Source of the DNA: Terriglobales bacterium
GTDB taxonomy: Bacteria > Acidobacteriota > Terriglobia > Terriglobales > Acidobacteriaceae
Length of the DNA stretch: 64,000 nucleotides
Direction of reading: 5' to 3'
Assembly: GCA_035651995.1 (NCBI GenBank)
Contig: DASRER010000048.1
Span: 1 to 64,000 of the forward strand
Numbering within the stretch: position 1 is the stretch's first letter; every line of letters begins with the position of its first letter. The notes beneath the pieces were generated by a model. The model did no database searches. It saw only the letters and a program-made list of their open reading frames with translations, and had not been told where the DNA came from. Shown one piece after another: positions 51,072-60,037 of the stretch. The translations under genes and the position numbers were made by a program.

Positions 51072-51599
51072 TTATTTCTTTCTGTCCGGGGTCGCCGCCT
51101 GCGCATCCTCCGCGTCCTGCGGGAACGACTTCAACCCCACTTCGCGCATGAACGCGCTTTCTTTCTTGTGCGCGTCGGTGCTGTGCTTGGTCAGCGTGCC
51201 GCGCAGGACGAAGTAGGCTTCCTCGGCGCGCGTTTTCCCGGCGCCGCGCTCTACCCGTCCCTTGAAGTCGAACCACACGCCGTGCACCGCCTGCGTAGTG
51301 AAGCTCAGGTCGCGCCCTGCCAGCTTGCCTTCCCTGATGAAGTGATCGAGAAAGGCGCCCTTGTCGCTCTCGAGGTCGCCGTAGCGGGAGATAAACCCGC
51401 CGACCTTTTTCTCCAGCGGACGATCCGGCGGACCATCCTGCACGTCGATCTGCACGAACTCGCCGTCTTCCAGGAAGCTGTACATGCCAGAGATCTCGTC
51501 ACTGGGAAGGACGGGGGTCACGGGCGCGGCGGATTTGTTCTGCGCCACCGCAGCGACGGCAAGGATCAATCCAACCACTGCCGATACAGCCCGTTGCAT
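51072..51599 (-). CDS. Secreted protein of unknown function
   Basis: A 175-residue protein with a signal peptide (AVSAVVGLILAVAAVAQ). The mature part begins with a strand-turn-strand pattern (EISGMYSFLEDGEFVQIDVQDG) followed by KVGGFISRYGDLESDKGAFLDHFI, LSFTTQAVHGVWFDFKGRVERG and EAYFVLRGTLTKH. It could be a small beta-barrel of lipocalin- or META-like type. The C-terminal 30 residues are polar. I recognise no characterised family. ATG 51599 begins the signal peptide (longer option 51617). Convergent with the SRPBCC gene. Confidence 0.7.
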   Translation of the reverse strand: MQRAVSAVVGLILAVAAVAQNKSAAPVTPVLPSDEISGMYSFLEDGEFVQIDVQDGPPDRPLEKKVGGFISRYGDLESDKGAFLDHFIREGKLAGRDLSFTTQAVHGVWFDFKGRVERGAGKTRAEEAYFVLRGTLTKHSTDAHKKESAFMREVGLKSFPQDAEDAQAATPDRKK

Positions 51600-51729
51600 G
51601 GAATCAGAATACCTCACTTTTCATCCCAGTTTTCCGGAGCGTCAAATCGGCCCGGGCGGACGTGACCTGCCGTAACGGCCTCGTCTGCGTGCTCGGCTTC
51701 GGCCGGGAATCGCCCGCGCCAGGCTGGGC

Positions 51730-51735
51730 TATAAT
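51730..51735 (+). promoter_or_regulatory. -10 box (TATAAT) for the TonB-type gene
   Basis: A perfect TATAAT ends 26 bases before the ATG at 51762, in a divergent gap with the secreted-protein gene. No -35 hexamer is recognisable. Confidence 0.5.
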
Positions 51736-51761
51736 CCGCAACAGCTCCTCTCTGGTGTTGG

Positions 51762-53558
51762 ATGCCGAGTCTTTCAGATCGGACGGACGCGCACGGGGAG
51801 ACTCGGCCCGCAGCCGCGCCACGTCTGCTTACCGAACTCGAACCCTGGCACCACGTCTTCTTCCGCAATCTCGGCGACCTGCTGTTTCTCAGGGGCCAGC
51901 CTGCGCCGCTCATCGCCGCGCGGACCGCGCCTTTCTGGCCCGACGTGTTTGTCACTCGCGGCCTGCCCACCCGCGCCCTGACGCAGTCAGGCCTCGGGCA
52001 CGTTCTCGTCCTGCTCGCAATTTACGGCATCTCGACGGCCTGGTTTTCGTCGCGAGCCGGGCAGGTGAATGCCTTTCGCAACGCCAGTATCACCTACTAC
52101 AACGTTTCCGAGTACCTGCCGCCCATCGAATCCGGCAGCGAGCCCGCCAAGATTGAAAAGAAGGGCGAGCCGGCATTCGCCAAACAGAAAATCATTTCGC
52201 TGCCCCGTAACCCCGACAATTCCCGGCAGACGATCATCGACCCCTCCACCACGCGCATCCTCCGCGGAGACGTCCGCATGCCGAACCTGGTGGCCTGGGA
52301 CCCTGTTCCCGCGCCGGTGCCGATGGCCGGCGCCCGCGATGCTTCAAAGATTTTCCTCCCCGCGCCCGACCTGAGCGTTGTCCAGCCGGCGCCCTCCGAC
52401 GCCCGCGGCAATGTTGCGCGCGTTGCACTGCCCTCTCCGTCGCTCGACGTGGTTCAGCCGGCGCCCAAACCCGGCGGCGCCGCAACCGACGTGGCCAGGC
52501 TCAACCTTCCCGGCGCCGCGCTCGATGCCGTGGTCCCGCCGCCCGCGAACGCAACCGACGTCACTCGCAAGCCCGGCGAGTTGAACATGTCCGCAGCGCT
52601 CACGTCGGTCCAGGTCCCGCGTCTTCCCGTACCGGAGGAGCGCGCGGCCGTGGCGGGAGCCGGTGGCGGCGGTGAGGGCGCTTCGGCGCCCTTGTCAGCC
52701 GGCATAGGTGGCGCCGCGGGCCAGGCGGCAGGTAGGCTGATCGCCCTCGGGCTCGACCCGGCCGCGGTTCACGGGCCCATTCCCGTACCCGGCGGCAATC
52801 GCAGCGGCGCTTTTGCTGCTGGACCAGAGGGCAAACCCGGCGCGCCCGGCACGCCCGATATCACTGCGGGCGGCAGCGGACCCGGCGGCAGCGGCTCCGG
52901 TTCCGGCGGACCTGGACGCGGCAGCTCCTCCGGCGAAGTGCCCCCCGGCATCACCATCGGCGCCGGTCCTAATCCTCCAGGCGGCGTGGTTGCGGGCGGT
53001 GTGCCGACCGTCGCGTCGCCTCCGGGCACGAATGGCAATGCCCGTTCCGCGCCCAGCAATGCAGGCAAGAGTCCGCTGATGGCTTCCGTGACGCCTCCTC
53101 GCGTTGGCGACGTCGCTCGGCAGCCCCAGCCTCCGAATGCTCCGGCGAAGGTCGAAGACCAGGTGTTCGGCGCCAGGAAGTATTACTCGATGGCGCTCAA
53201 CATGCCGAACCTCACGTCATCCGGAGGCAGCTGGATCGTGAACTTTGCCGAACTCGGCGAATCACGCGTGAAGGGCGAACTCACGGCGCCGGTGCCCACG
53301 CTGAAAGTTGATCCGAAGTACCCGCCTGACCTGATGGCTTCGCGCGTGGAAGGTGTTGTGACGCTCTACGCCGTGATTCACTCCGATGGCACGGTCGGCG
53401 AGGTCCGCATCCTGCGCGGACTCGACGACCGCCTCGACGAGAACGCGCGCACCGCCCTCGAGCACTGGCACTTTCAGCCCGCCACCAAGAACGGCGCCGC
53501 CGTGGCGCTGGAAGCAGTCGTGCAAATCCCGTTCAAAGCATTCAGAGTTCGGTTCTGA
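51762..53558 (+). CDS. TonB-family energy-transducing protein with a long repetitive linker
   Basis: A 598-residue protein. The cytoplasmic start (about 1-70) leads to one transmembrane helix (GHVLVLLAIYGISTAWF, about 78-95). A periplasmic Pro/Ala/Gly linker of about 380 residues follows. It contains three copies of a roughly 25-residue unit (LPAPDLSVVQPAP, LPSPSLDVVQPAP, LPGAALDAVVPPP) and a Gly/Ser-rich stretch. The C-terminal TonB domain covers about 505-598 (TLKVDPKYPPDLMASRVEGVVTLYAVIHSDGTVGEVRILRG, ALEHWHFQPATKNG). It would transmit proton-motive energy to receptors such as the two in this window; exbB/exbD are not nearby. Confidence 0.88.
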   Translation: MPSLSDRTDAHGETRPAAAPRLLTELEPWHHVFFRNLGDLLFLRGQPAPLIAARTAPFWPDVFVTRGLPTRALTQSGLGHVLVLLAIYGISTAWFSSRAGQVNAFRNASITYYNVSEYLPPIESGSEPAKIEKKGEPAFAKQKIISLPRNPDNSRQTIIDPSTTRILRGDVRMPNLVAWDPVPAPVPMAGARDASKIFLPAPDLSVVQPAPSDARGNVARVALPSPSLDVVQPAPKPGGAATDVARLNLPGAALDAVVPPPANATDVTRKPGELNMSAALTSVQVPRLPVPEERAAVAGAGGGGEGASAPLSAGIGGAAGQAAGRLIALGLDPAAVHGPIPVPGGNRSGAFAAGPEGKPGAPGTPDITAGGSGPGGSGSGSGGPGRGSSSGEVPPGITIGAGPNPPGGVVAGGVPTVASPPGTNGNARSAPSNAGKSPLMASVTPPRVGDVARQPQPPNAPAKVEDQVFGARKYYSMALNMPNLTSSGGSWIVNFAELGESRVKGELTAPVPTLKVDPKYPPDLMASRVEGVVTLYAVIHSDGTVGEVRILRGLDDRLDENARTALEHWHFQPATKNGAAVALEAVVQIPFKAFRVRF

Positions 53559-53590
53559 CGGGCCTATACGCGGACGACAGTTGCGGAACC

Positions 53591-53622
53591 GGAAACTTCG
53601 AAACTTGAAACTCGAAACTTGC
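53591..53622. repeat. 'gaaactt' short tandem repeat
   Basis: Four units of (c/t)gaaactt/c in the convergent gap; same type as 19641-19669. Confidence 0.6.
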
Positions 53623-53627
53623 TCTTC

Positions 53628-55892
53628 TTATCTGCTGGCCATGGCCTGGCTTCCCGCCTCCAGCGCCTCATAGATAGACGCGCTGGTGCACACCTCATAA
53701 TAAGGACGCTGCGTCCACTCCTTGAGCGAGCCATCGGCCGCGTCGATGTGCGGCACCATGCCGACCCGCACCACCAGGTCGGAAAACGACGCTCCGCTCA
53801 CCGGCACCAGCCCGCGATAAAGTGTGACGCTCTCGGTGTTCCACAACATGGGCAGATCGAGCTTGTGCTCGCGGAGCGAAATCTCCTCACGCAGTTTGCG
53901 GAACGCCTCCGCGCTTATGTTGATGCCGCTCACGTTGTAGCGCATGAGGAACTCGTCGGGATTGCCGCCGGTGTCCTTGTCCTCGACCGTCTGGAACGTG
54001 AACACGTTGAATGGCGTCTCGCGTCCGGCCAGCAGCCTGCGCGCGCCTTTGCTGCTGCCTGACAGGCGGTCGCTCTCGTTCAGCGCGCTGGAGATCATGA
54101 TGCGCGAGGTGCCGTCCATCAGGTACATGGGCGCGGCGTCCTTGTAGCAGATGCCGATGCCGATCTCCAGTGTGGGCAGCCCGGCGTTGGCCGACTGCTC
54201 GTTGTAGCCGCGCACCACCTGGATCATCTCGCGGGCCAGCGCGCAGGCGCGCGCCACGCAGGCGCTGCGCTCTCCCTCGCGCTCGAACACCGCCAGGATC
54301 ACCGCGTCACCTTCGAGGAAGACTTTCGTGGCGTCGAAGCGCGGCAGCAGCTTGTTCACCGGATCGTAGAAGTTCAGGCTGAAGTACGATGCCGGATTCA
54401 GCCCGCGCTCCAGCAGCGTGCGCGTCAGGGTGGTCGAGTCGCGCACGTCGGCTTTCACAATGACGTGCCCGATCACCTTCTCCTCCGCCGGCTTCTGTTC
54501 CACCGGCAGCAGGAATTCATACAGCGTGTGATTGATGGAAGAGAGTTCGCGCAGTTTGTCGCTGGTGATCAGGTTGATCTGGTCGCAGGCGGCGTTCACC
54601 GCTTCCATGCGCCGCAGATCGCGGCGGTAACGCATGAAGTCGAGCAGGAAGCGTCCCGCAACCTTGGCCCGCTCCGTGCCCTTCAGTCCCGCCACGCGCT
54701 TCTGGGCGACGTTCAGCGCGTCGGGCGAGAGCTTGCCATGCTCCTGCAGCAGCGTCATCACGCGCCCGTGCTCTTCCTTGCTGAGCAGCGCCGCCTTGAG
54801 CTGCTGCGCGTGGATCTGCGGCCAGTAGTGCGCCAGCAGCGCCACCACTTCGTATGACGCGACGACGCGGTCCATCACGCCTTCTTCTTCGAGCAGCTCC
54901 GTCCACGCGTTCAGTACCGCGCGCTGCGCCTTGCCCTTCGCGGTCTCCTCGTCGGGCGCGCCGGCCGCTACCAGCTCCTGCGCATTCTCGGGCTGGCTGA
55001 GCAGCCCGTCATAGGTGGCGTAGTTGGGGGCCAGCTTCAGTGCTCCGATCGACTCCAGGAACTGCGCGGCGATGGCCGCCATGCGCGCCACGCGGTCCGG
55101 ATCGCGCTCGTAGTTGCCCAGCATCACGTAATGCTCGGCGTTCAGGTAGTCGTCCCACACGTCTTCGGTGAACAGCAGGCGGTTAATCAGCAGTCCGTAG
55201 AGCTCGGCTTGCTCGTCGCCCAGCAAGGAGCGCCGCAGGCGCGCCAGCTTTTCCTTTTCCACTTCGCGCCAGGTTTGGAACAGCTCCTGGCCCGACTTGC
55301 GGATGATGTGCTTCTTGTTGACGTGGAGTTGTCCCACCCGGTCACGGATCTCGATCGCCTTTGCCGGATTCGGCGCGCGCGGTCCCTCCAGCCCGCTCAG
55401 CCGGCTGCGGCAGCGCTCCAGCACGATGGAGAACTGCAATCCCAGCTCGGCGCGCAGGAACTTCAGCACCGCCAGGCGCGCCAGCATGTCGAGCGACGGA
55501 TTCTCCTCCGCCTTGGCGCGATCGAGAGCGGCGGCGTGCAGGTCACCAAGCATGTTTTTGAAGTCGGCGGGATCGGGTTGCTTGGGCGCCGCCGGCTTCG
55601 GAGGCCCGCCCTGGGGACCCAGCATGGGCAACGTGCGCACCGTGCCAATAGCAGCCGGCGAGCCGGACTGCGGCCCCAGCTGCGCCAGGTCTTCCACGTT
55701 GCCGTACTTGGCAATCATGCGCGCCACCTGCGCGCGTGCCACCCCGCAGAACTTCGGGCTGAGGAAAACGTCGTGGCGCACGTTGTCCACGCCGGGGATG
55801 AGGTTTTCCAGGACCAGGACAGGGTTGTACTGCGTGAGCTTGAACTGGCGCGCAAGCTCGGCAACATTCGCTTTCGGGCGAAACAGCGCCAT
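53628..55892 (-). CDS. Large protein with a C-terminal class III nucleotide-cyclase homology domain
   Basis: A 754-residue protein without signal peptide or membrane helices. Residues 1-470 are mostly helical and Arg/Leu/Glu-rich, with no family I recognise. Residues about 474-640 resemble a class III adenylate/guanylate cyclase domain: HVIVKADVRDSTTLTRTLL (metal Asp482), KVFLEGDAVILAVFE (second metal Asp529), LPTLEIGIGICY and SRIMISSALNESDRL. The latter matches the region with the transition-state Asn (here Asn605) and Arg. A further 110 residues follow. Both metal aspartates are kept, so cyclase activity is conceivable. The base-selecting Lys/Asp pair cannot be placed with certainty. Confidence 0.7.
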   Translation of the reverse strand: MALFRPKANVAELARQFKLTQYNPVLVLENLIPGVDNVRHDVFLSPKFCGVARAQVARMIAKYGNVEDLAQLGPQSGSPAAIGTVRTLPMLGPQGGPPKPAAPKQPDPADFKNMLGDLHAAALDRAKAEENPSLDMLARLAVLKFLRAELGLQFSIVLERCRSRLSGLEGPRAPNPAKAIEIRDRVGQLHVNKKHIIRKSGQELFQTWREVEKEKLARLRRSLLGDEQAELYGLLINRLLFTEDVWDDYLNAEHYVMLGNYERDPDRVARMAAIAAQFLESIGALKLAPNYATYDGLLSQPENAQELVAAGAPDEETAKGKAQRAVLNAWTELLEEEGVMDRVVASYEVVALLAHYWPQIHAQQLKAALLSKEEHGRVMTLLQEHGKLSPDALNVAQKRVAGLKGTERAKVAGRFLLDFMRYRRDLRRMEAVNAACDQINLITSDKLRELSSINHTLYEFLLPVEQKPAEEKVIGHVIVKADVRDSTTLTRTLLERGLNPASYFSLNFYDPVNKLLPRFDATKVFLEGDAVILAVFEREGERSACVARACALAREMIQVVRGYNEQSANAGLPTLEIGIGICYKDAAPMYLMDGTSRIMISSALNESDRLSGSSKGARRLLAGRETPFNVFTFQTVEDKDTGGNPDEFLMRYNVSGINISAEAFRKLREEISLREHKLDLPMLWNTESVTLYRGLVPVSGASFSDLVVRVGMVPHIDAADGSLKEWTQRPYYEVCTSASIYEALEAGSQAMASR

Positions 55893-55981
55893 CAGAGCTC
55901 TGGACGCGGCTGCTGCCGCTTATTCTCCGCTTACCGGGCGCGCCGAATCAATCACTGCCGCTGCCGCGCCAATCCGCCGGT

Positions 55982-57433
55982 TCAGCGTGCCGAAGCGAGC
56001 CGCCCGGAATCGCTGCCGGCGAGCGCGTCTTCCAGCGTGGGCTCGTGGAAACTGGCCAGCCGATGCCGCAACTCGCGAGCGTCGTCCATCGCGCCGGTTT
56101 TTTCGTAGGCGCCGGCCAGCAGGCCCGCGGAAATCGGGTTCACCACATCCTCTTCCAGATGCGGGATCGCTTGCGGAAATTTTCCCTGCGCCACCAGCAG
56201 TGCTCCCGCAGCCCCGTGATAAGAACGCTGGATCAGGTGGCTGCGGCTGGCGGCCGCCATGCTCGCCAGCTCGGCTACGGCTTTCGCGGCGCCCGCGCGG
56301 CCATCGGCAAACCGGGCCCGCAACGCGCGCGCGTACAGAATTTGCGCGTGCTCTTCCGCGCGATCGGACTTCGCCATCCCGGGATCGGCGGCGAGCGCCT
56401 TTTCGGCACGGTCCAGCCACTTCGTGGCGGCCGCGTTGCTGGTGGCGTACATCCCCATCGCGCGATACGCCGTCGCGCGCCGCCGTGCCATGCCGAGCGC
56501 GCGCGCTTTTGCCGCCACTTCGCCGAACGCCTTGTCGGCGTCCTCAAACTTCATCTCGCGCACATACGTGAGGGCGGATTGCAGCGCGTAGTCCACGGCA
56601 TCGCCCTGCGTCGGGGCGTTGGCGATGGCTTCGGCGTACGCGGCGCGGGCCTTCTGGCCCTCACCCATCAGAGCGTACGTATCGGCCAAGCCCAGCAAAG
56701 AAAACTTGGGATCGATTTTCAGCGAGGCGCGGTAGTGCTCCAGCGCCTGGTCGTAGCGTCCCGCCATGCGGCAAACCTCGCCCCACGAATCATGCGGGTT
56801 CGGCTCGTTGGGCAGCAGCGCCGCGTAGCGCGCCATCACTTCAACGGCCTTATCGTAGTTGCGCGAGAACGCGTATGAGTAACCCAGTTCGTTGAGCACC
56901 GCCGGATAGTTCTGGTCGGCGGCCAACGCCCGCTCCAGCAGCTTCTGTCCCTGCTCATAACGCCGTTGCAGGATCAGCCATCGCCCTGCCAGGAAGCCGA
57001 TGCGCGGATCGTCGGGAAAATCGTGCAGCAGGTCGTTCATGGCCGCGATCGCGGTCACGTAATCGTTTTCCCGCGATCCCGCGATCCAGGAAATCAGGAG
57101 CTTCTCGCCCCGTGAGCTGCGCGGCGCCAGCCGGCGCGCGGCGGTAAGTTCGCGCGTCTCCTCCGCCGGATCAGTGGTGCAATACGCCACGAACAGGTGC
57201 GCCAGCGCAAAGCTCGCGTCGGCTTTGGCGGCGGCGCGAAATTCATCGAGCGCCGGGCCAAGCTGAAGATTTTCGATGGCCGCGATTCCGCGCTCGAACT
57301 TCGCACGCGCTTCGGCCGACGCGGTGCTCGCCGGCACCAACTTCGGCTGACTCGCCGCTTGTGGGGCGGGCATCGCCGTCACGCATGCGGCAGCAGCAAC
57401 CAGGCACACTGCCAGATCGCGGATCTTCAGCAT
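55982..57433 (-). CDS. Secreted TPR-repeat protein
   Basis: A 483-residue protein with a signal peptide (LAVCLVAAAACVTAMPAPQAA) and about nine TPR-like helix pairs, for instance NLQLGPALDEFRAAAKADASF, YEQGQKLLERALAADQNYPAVLNELGYSYAFSRNYDKAVEVMARY and YDQALEHYRASLKIDPKFS. Such alpha-solenoids bind proteins; partner unknown. ATG 57433 follows GAGGGACCCG, better placed than the ATG at 57454. It lies upstream of the cyclase-domain gene on the same strand (89 bases). Confidence 0.85.
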   Translation of the reverse strand: MLKIRDLAVCLVAAAACVTAMPAPQAASQPKLVPASTASAEARAKFERGIAAIENLQLGPALDEFRAAAKADASFALAHLFVAYCTTDPAEETRELTAARRLAPRSSRGEKLLISWIAGSRENDYVTAIAAMNDLLHDFPDDPRIGFLAGRWLILQRRYEQGQKLLERALAADQNYPAVLNELGYSYAFSRNYDKAVEVMARYAALLPNEPNPHDSWGEVCRMAGRYDQALEHYRASLKIDPKFSLLGLADTYALMGEGQKARAAYAEAIANAPTQGDAVDYALQSALTYVREMKFEDADKAFGEVAAKARALGMARRRATAYRAMGMYATSNAAATKWLDRAEKALAADPGMAKSDRAEEHAQILYARALRARFADGRAGAAKAVAELASMAAASRSHLIQRSYHGAAGALLVAQGKFPQAIPHLEEDVVNPISAGLLAGAYEKTGAMDDARELRHRLASFHEPTLEDALAGSDSGRLASAR

Positions 57434-57560
57434 CGGGTCCCTCGTCGAGCACACGAATGCGGCTTCACGCGAACGCTAGCACATCGGAACCACGCGGCCA
57501 ATGTTACCGACGGTACCGTGCGCACCGTGGTTCATGGGCCTTCCCGGCCGCGCAGTTTGG

Positions 57561-57566
57561 TATTAT
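57561..57566 (+). promoter_or_regulatory. -10-like box (TATTAT)
   Basis: TATTAT ends 21 bases before the ATG at 57588, in the divergent gap with the TPR gene. Confidence 0.4.
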
Positions 57567-57587
57567 CGGCGGCGAAAAACTGTATTT

Positions 57588-58061
57588 ATGCTTCTTTTGG
57601 GCCGAGTGGCGTTGTTGATGTGCGCGGTTTGCGCCTGCTGCTCGACCGCACTCGCGCGCGACATTGCTATCGTCGTGCACAAAGGAAACTCCACCCGCAG
57701 CATTCCCTTCGCGACCCTGGTTCGCATGTGCAAGGGCCTGCAGCGCAAATGGCCCGACAATCGCGATCTCACCGTCGTCATGCGCCAGCCCGCCGCGCCC
57801 GAGATGAAGCTGGTGCTGCGGAAGATTTTTGCGCTCACGCCCGAGGCCACCAACCAGCTCATCACGGCTGCGAATCAAACCCGCCGCGACCATCCTGCGA
57901 TCCTCCTGGTCGATTCCGACGACGTGCTCATCAGGGCCGTCGAAACCAATCCCGGCGCCATCGGCCTGGTGGATGTTTACTCCATCACGGGCACGATCAA
58001 CGTCGTAAAGGTGGACGGCAAGTCTCCTCTCGAACCCGGCTACGTGCTTCACGGAAACTGA
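57588..58061 (+). CDS. Small secreted phosphate-binding-protein-like (PBP-like) protein
   Basis: A 157-residue protein. The signal peptide (LLMCAVCACCSTALA) precedes DIAIVVHKGNSTRSIPFATLVRMCKG, the opening of small PstS-like substrate-binding domains ('V..sl..isl..L..if.G'). Later come AILLVDSDDVLIRAVETNPGAIGLVDVYS (the NPGAIGYV-type strand) and a final INVVKVDGKSPLEPGYVL. This half-length architecture is common for 'phosphate ABC transporter substrate-binding-like' proteins with no transporter alongside. ATG 57588 begins the signal peptide. The ligand may be an oxyanion, unproven. Confidence 0.72.
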   Translation: MLLLGRVALLMCAVCACCSTALARDIAIVVHKGNSTRSIPFATLVRMCKGLQRKWPDNRDLTVVMRQPAAPEMKLVLRKIFALTPEATNQLITAANQTRRDHPAILLVDSDDVLIRAVETNPGAIGLVDVYSITGTINVVKVDGKSPLEPGYVLHGN

Positions 58062-58121
58062 TCAGCTCTTCGTCGCCGGTGCTCCTTCGCATCTGGGGGA
58101 GTTGATATTCCGTTGTGACGA

Positions 58122-58275
58122 ATGAGCCGCCCTCTGCCGCCATCGTTGCCGCTCAAAGCACGGCTTCGAACAGGTGGACTCCTTGCCGCCACGATCCTCG
58201 CGTCGAGCATGGCATTCGGCGACAGCACCGTCGTCAGCGTGGCGTTGCCTGCGCTCCAGGCAAATCTTCACGCGA
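58122..58275 (+). pseudogene. MFS drug-transporter N-terminal remnant
   Basis: ATG 58122 opens with a basic stretch and then the first helix of a DHA2 (EmrB/QacA-type) transporter, GLLAATILASSMAFGDSTVVSVALPALQANLHAT, including the D-x-T-V-V-x-V-A-L-P motif. After HAT the MFS similarity ends, because from about 58275 the bases are the 3' end of the M28 peptidase gene on the opposite strand. Only some 50 of about 450 residues remain. Confidence 0.75.
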
Positions 58276-59940
58276 CGGCTCGTCGCCGGGCAGCCACCGC
58301 ACCAGCTGCGGCTGGCTCGCCGCCTTCCAACCCAGGATGAAGCCGAACACCGCCATTTGGGCCTCGCCGCGAAAATCCATGTCGTCGCGATATTCATCGC
58401 TGGGCTGGTGGTAGCGGTGCGCGGTGTACTCCTCGGCCTGCTTCGCTCCCCATTGCTGATCGTGTCCGCGAAACTTGTCGCCCTGGTTCACGGAGAACGC
58501 CGGTATCCCGACGCGCGCCAGGCTGAAATGATCGGACCGGTAATAATGCCCGGCCTGCGGCCGCGGATCGGGCTTGATCTCCAGCCCGAATGAACGCGCC
58601 ACGCTCTCGACGGTGGGATAGAACGTGGTGCGCTCCGAGCCGGCAACTTGGGTCTGCTCGGGAATCCCGAACGGTTGCACGTTGTCGAAGTTCAGGGCGA
58701 GGGTGATCTTGTCCGCTGCAGCCGGCAAATGCAGCCCAAGGTACTCGGAGCCCAGCAGTCCCTGCTCTTCTGCGGTGACCGAAGCGAAGTAGATCGAGCG
58801 CGCCGGCCGCGGCCTCACGTTCGACCACGCCCGCGCCAGTTCCAGCAGGATGCCGCAGCCGGTAGCGTTGTCGGCCGCGCCATTGTAGATCTGGTCGCCC
58901 TTCAATGCGGGATCAATTCCCAGGTGGTCATAGTGCGCGCTGTACATCACGCCCTCACCCGCCCGCGGCCCCGCGCCCGGCAACTCGGCAATCACATTGT
59001 TCGAATCGAACGGGCGCACGCGGCTCACGATGTGAGCGTGCGCCTCGACCGCGAGCGGAATCGGGCGAAAATCGCGGGACTTCGCCTGCTGCATGAGCGC
59101 GTCCAGGTCCTGCCCGGCTGACTTCAGAACCTGCCGTGCAACTTCCAGCTGAACCCAACCGGCCGCCTTCAACTTCGGCCCCGGCTTGTCGCGCAGAAAT
59201 GATCTCTCGCCGCCCCACGAATTCCGCACTACCTCCCAGCCGTAGCTGGCCATGTCGGTTTTGTGAATGAGCAGCACGCCGGCCGCTCCCTTGCGCGCGC
59301 CTTCTTCGTACTTGTAGGTCCAGCGGCCGTAGTAGGTGAGCGCATCGCCCTTGAAGAACTTCGGATCGCTCGACGGCGGCTCGTTGACCAGCATCAGCAG
59401 GATTTTGCCGCGCACGTCGGCGTCCTTGTAGTCGTTCCACTTGTACTCGGGCGCGTCGATGCCATATCCCACGAACACCACCGGCGCGTCGATGTCGACC
59501 ACTGGTTGCTGCGTCTCGTCGTGCACCACGTAGTCTTCCAGCAGTCGCAGGGAGGCCGCATCCGCGCGCGGCGGCGCGATGGTGAACCGCGTCTCCGGCA
59601 GGGGTGTGTTGCCCACCAGCGGGACTCGTTGCAGATAGCTGCCCTTATCGCCCGCCGGCTTCAGGCCAAGCAGCGCGAACTGCGTGGCGATGTACTCCGC
59701 GGCGAGATCGCCTCCGCGCTGCCCGGTTCCGCGTCCCTCGAGAAGGTCGCTGGAGAGAAACTTCACGTGCGCGCGGATGCGCTCGGCGCTGATTGACTTC
59801 ATCGGCCCCGAGATCCCCGGCGGCAGGTTGAGCGCCGGCCTGTCCGAGGCAGGGCTGGATGCGGATGTTGGCGCCTGCTGTGCGATGACTACCGTCGCAG
59901 CCAGCACGGTTACAAGCACAAGACCGATGTCTCTCTTCAT
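58234..59940 (-). CDS. Secreted M28-family metallopeptidase
   Basis: A 568-residue exported aminopeptidase-type enzyme. Its parts are a signal peptide (LVLVTVLAATVVIAQ), an N-terminal M28 part (AHVKFLSSDLLEGRGTGQRGGDLAAEYIA), a PA-type insert (GYGIDAPEYKWNDYKDADVRGKI, AAGVLLIHKTDMA) and the catalytic part with zinc ligands. These are YSAHYDHLG (His, Asp), GAADNATGCGILLELAR (bridging Asp), TAEEQGLLGS (base Glu and ligand Glu), NFDN and a late His (YHQPSDEY). ATG 59940 starts the signal peptide. The last dozen residues (SREDLPGAQATPR) come from DNA antisense to the MFS remnant, so the original C-terminus was altered by the same rearrangement. Confidence 0.9.
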   Translation of the reverse strand: MKRDIGLVLVTVLAATVVIAQQAPTSASSPASDRPALNLPPGISGPMKSISAERIRAHVKFLSSDLLEGRGTGQRGGDLAAEYIATQFALLGLKPAGDKGSYLQRVPLVGNTPLPETRFTIAPPRADAASLRLLEDYVVHDETQQPVVDIDAPVVFVGYGIDAPEYKWNDYKDADVRGKILLMLVNEPPSSDPKFFKGDALTYYGRWTYKYEEGARKGAAGVLLIHKTDMASYGWEVVRNSWGGERSFLRDKPGPKLKAAGWVQLEVARQVLKSAGQDLDALMQQAKSRDFRPIPLAVEAHAHIVSRVRPFDSNNVIAELPGAGPRAGEGVMYSAHYDHLGIDPALKGDQIYNGAADNATGCGILLELARAWSNVRPRPARSIYFASVTAEEQGLLGSEYLGLHLPAAADKITLALNFDNVQPFGIPEQTQVAGSERTTFYPTVESVARSFGLEIKPDPRPQAGHYYRSDHFSLARVGIPAFSVNQGDKFRGHDQQWGAKQAEEYTAHRYHQPSDEYRDDMDFRGEAQMAVFGFILGWKAASQPQLVRWLPGDEPSREDLPGAQATPR

Positions 59941-60037
59941 GCCGCCGATTGTAAATGGCGCGCAAACAACAACGCCCGGCCAAAGGGCCGGGCAGTTTAG
60001 TATTCGATCCCGCGCCGCGGGATCAGTTTTTGGACCC

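Noticed and set aside
58122-58340. A short functional membrane protein gene
   Set aside because: The first 50 codons are a fragment of an MFS transporter and the rest is antisense to the peptidase gene.
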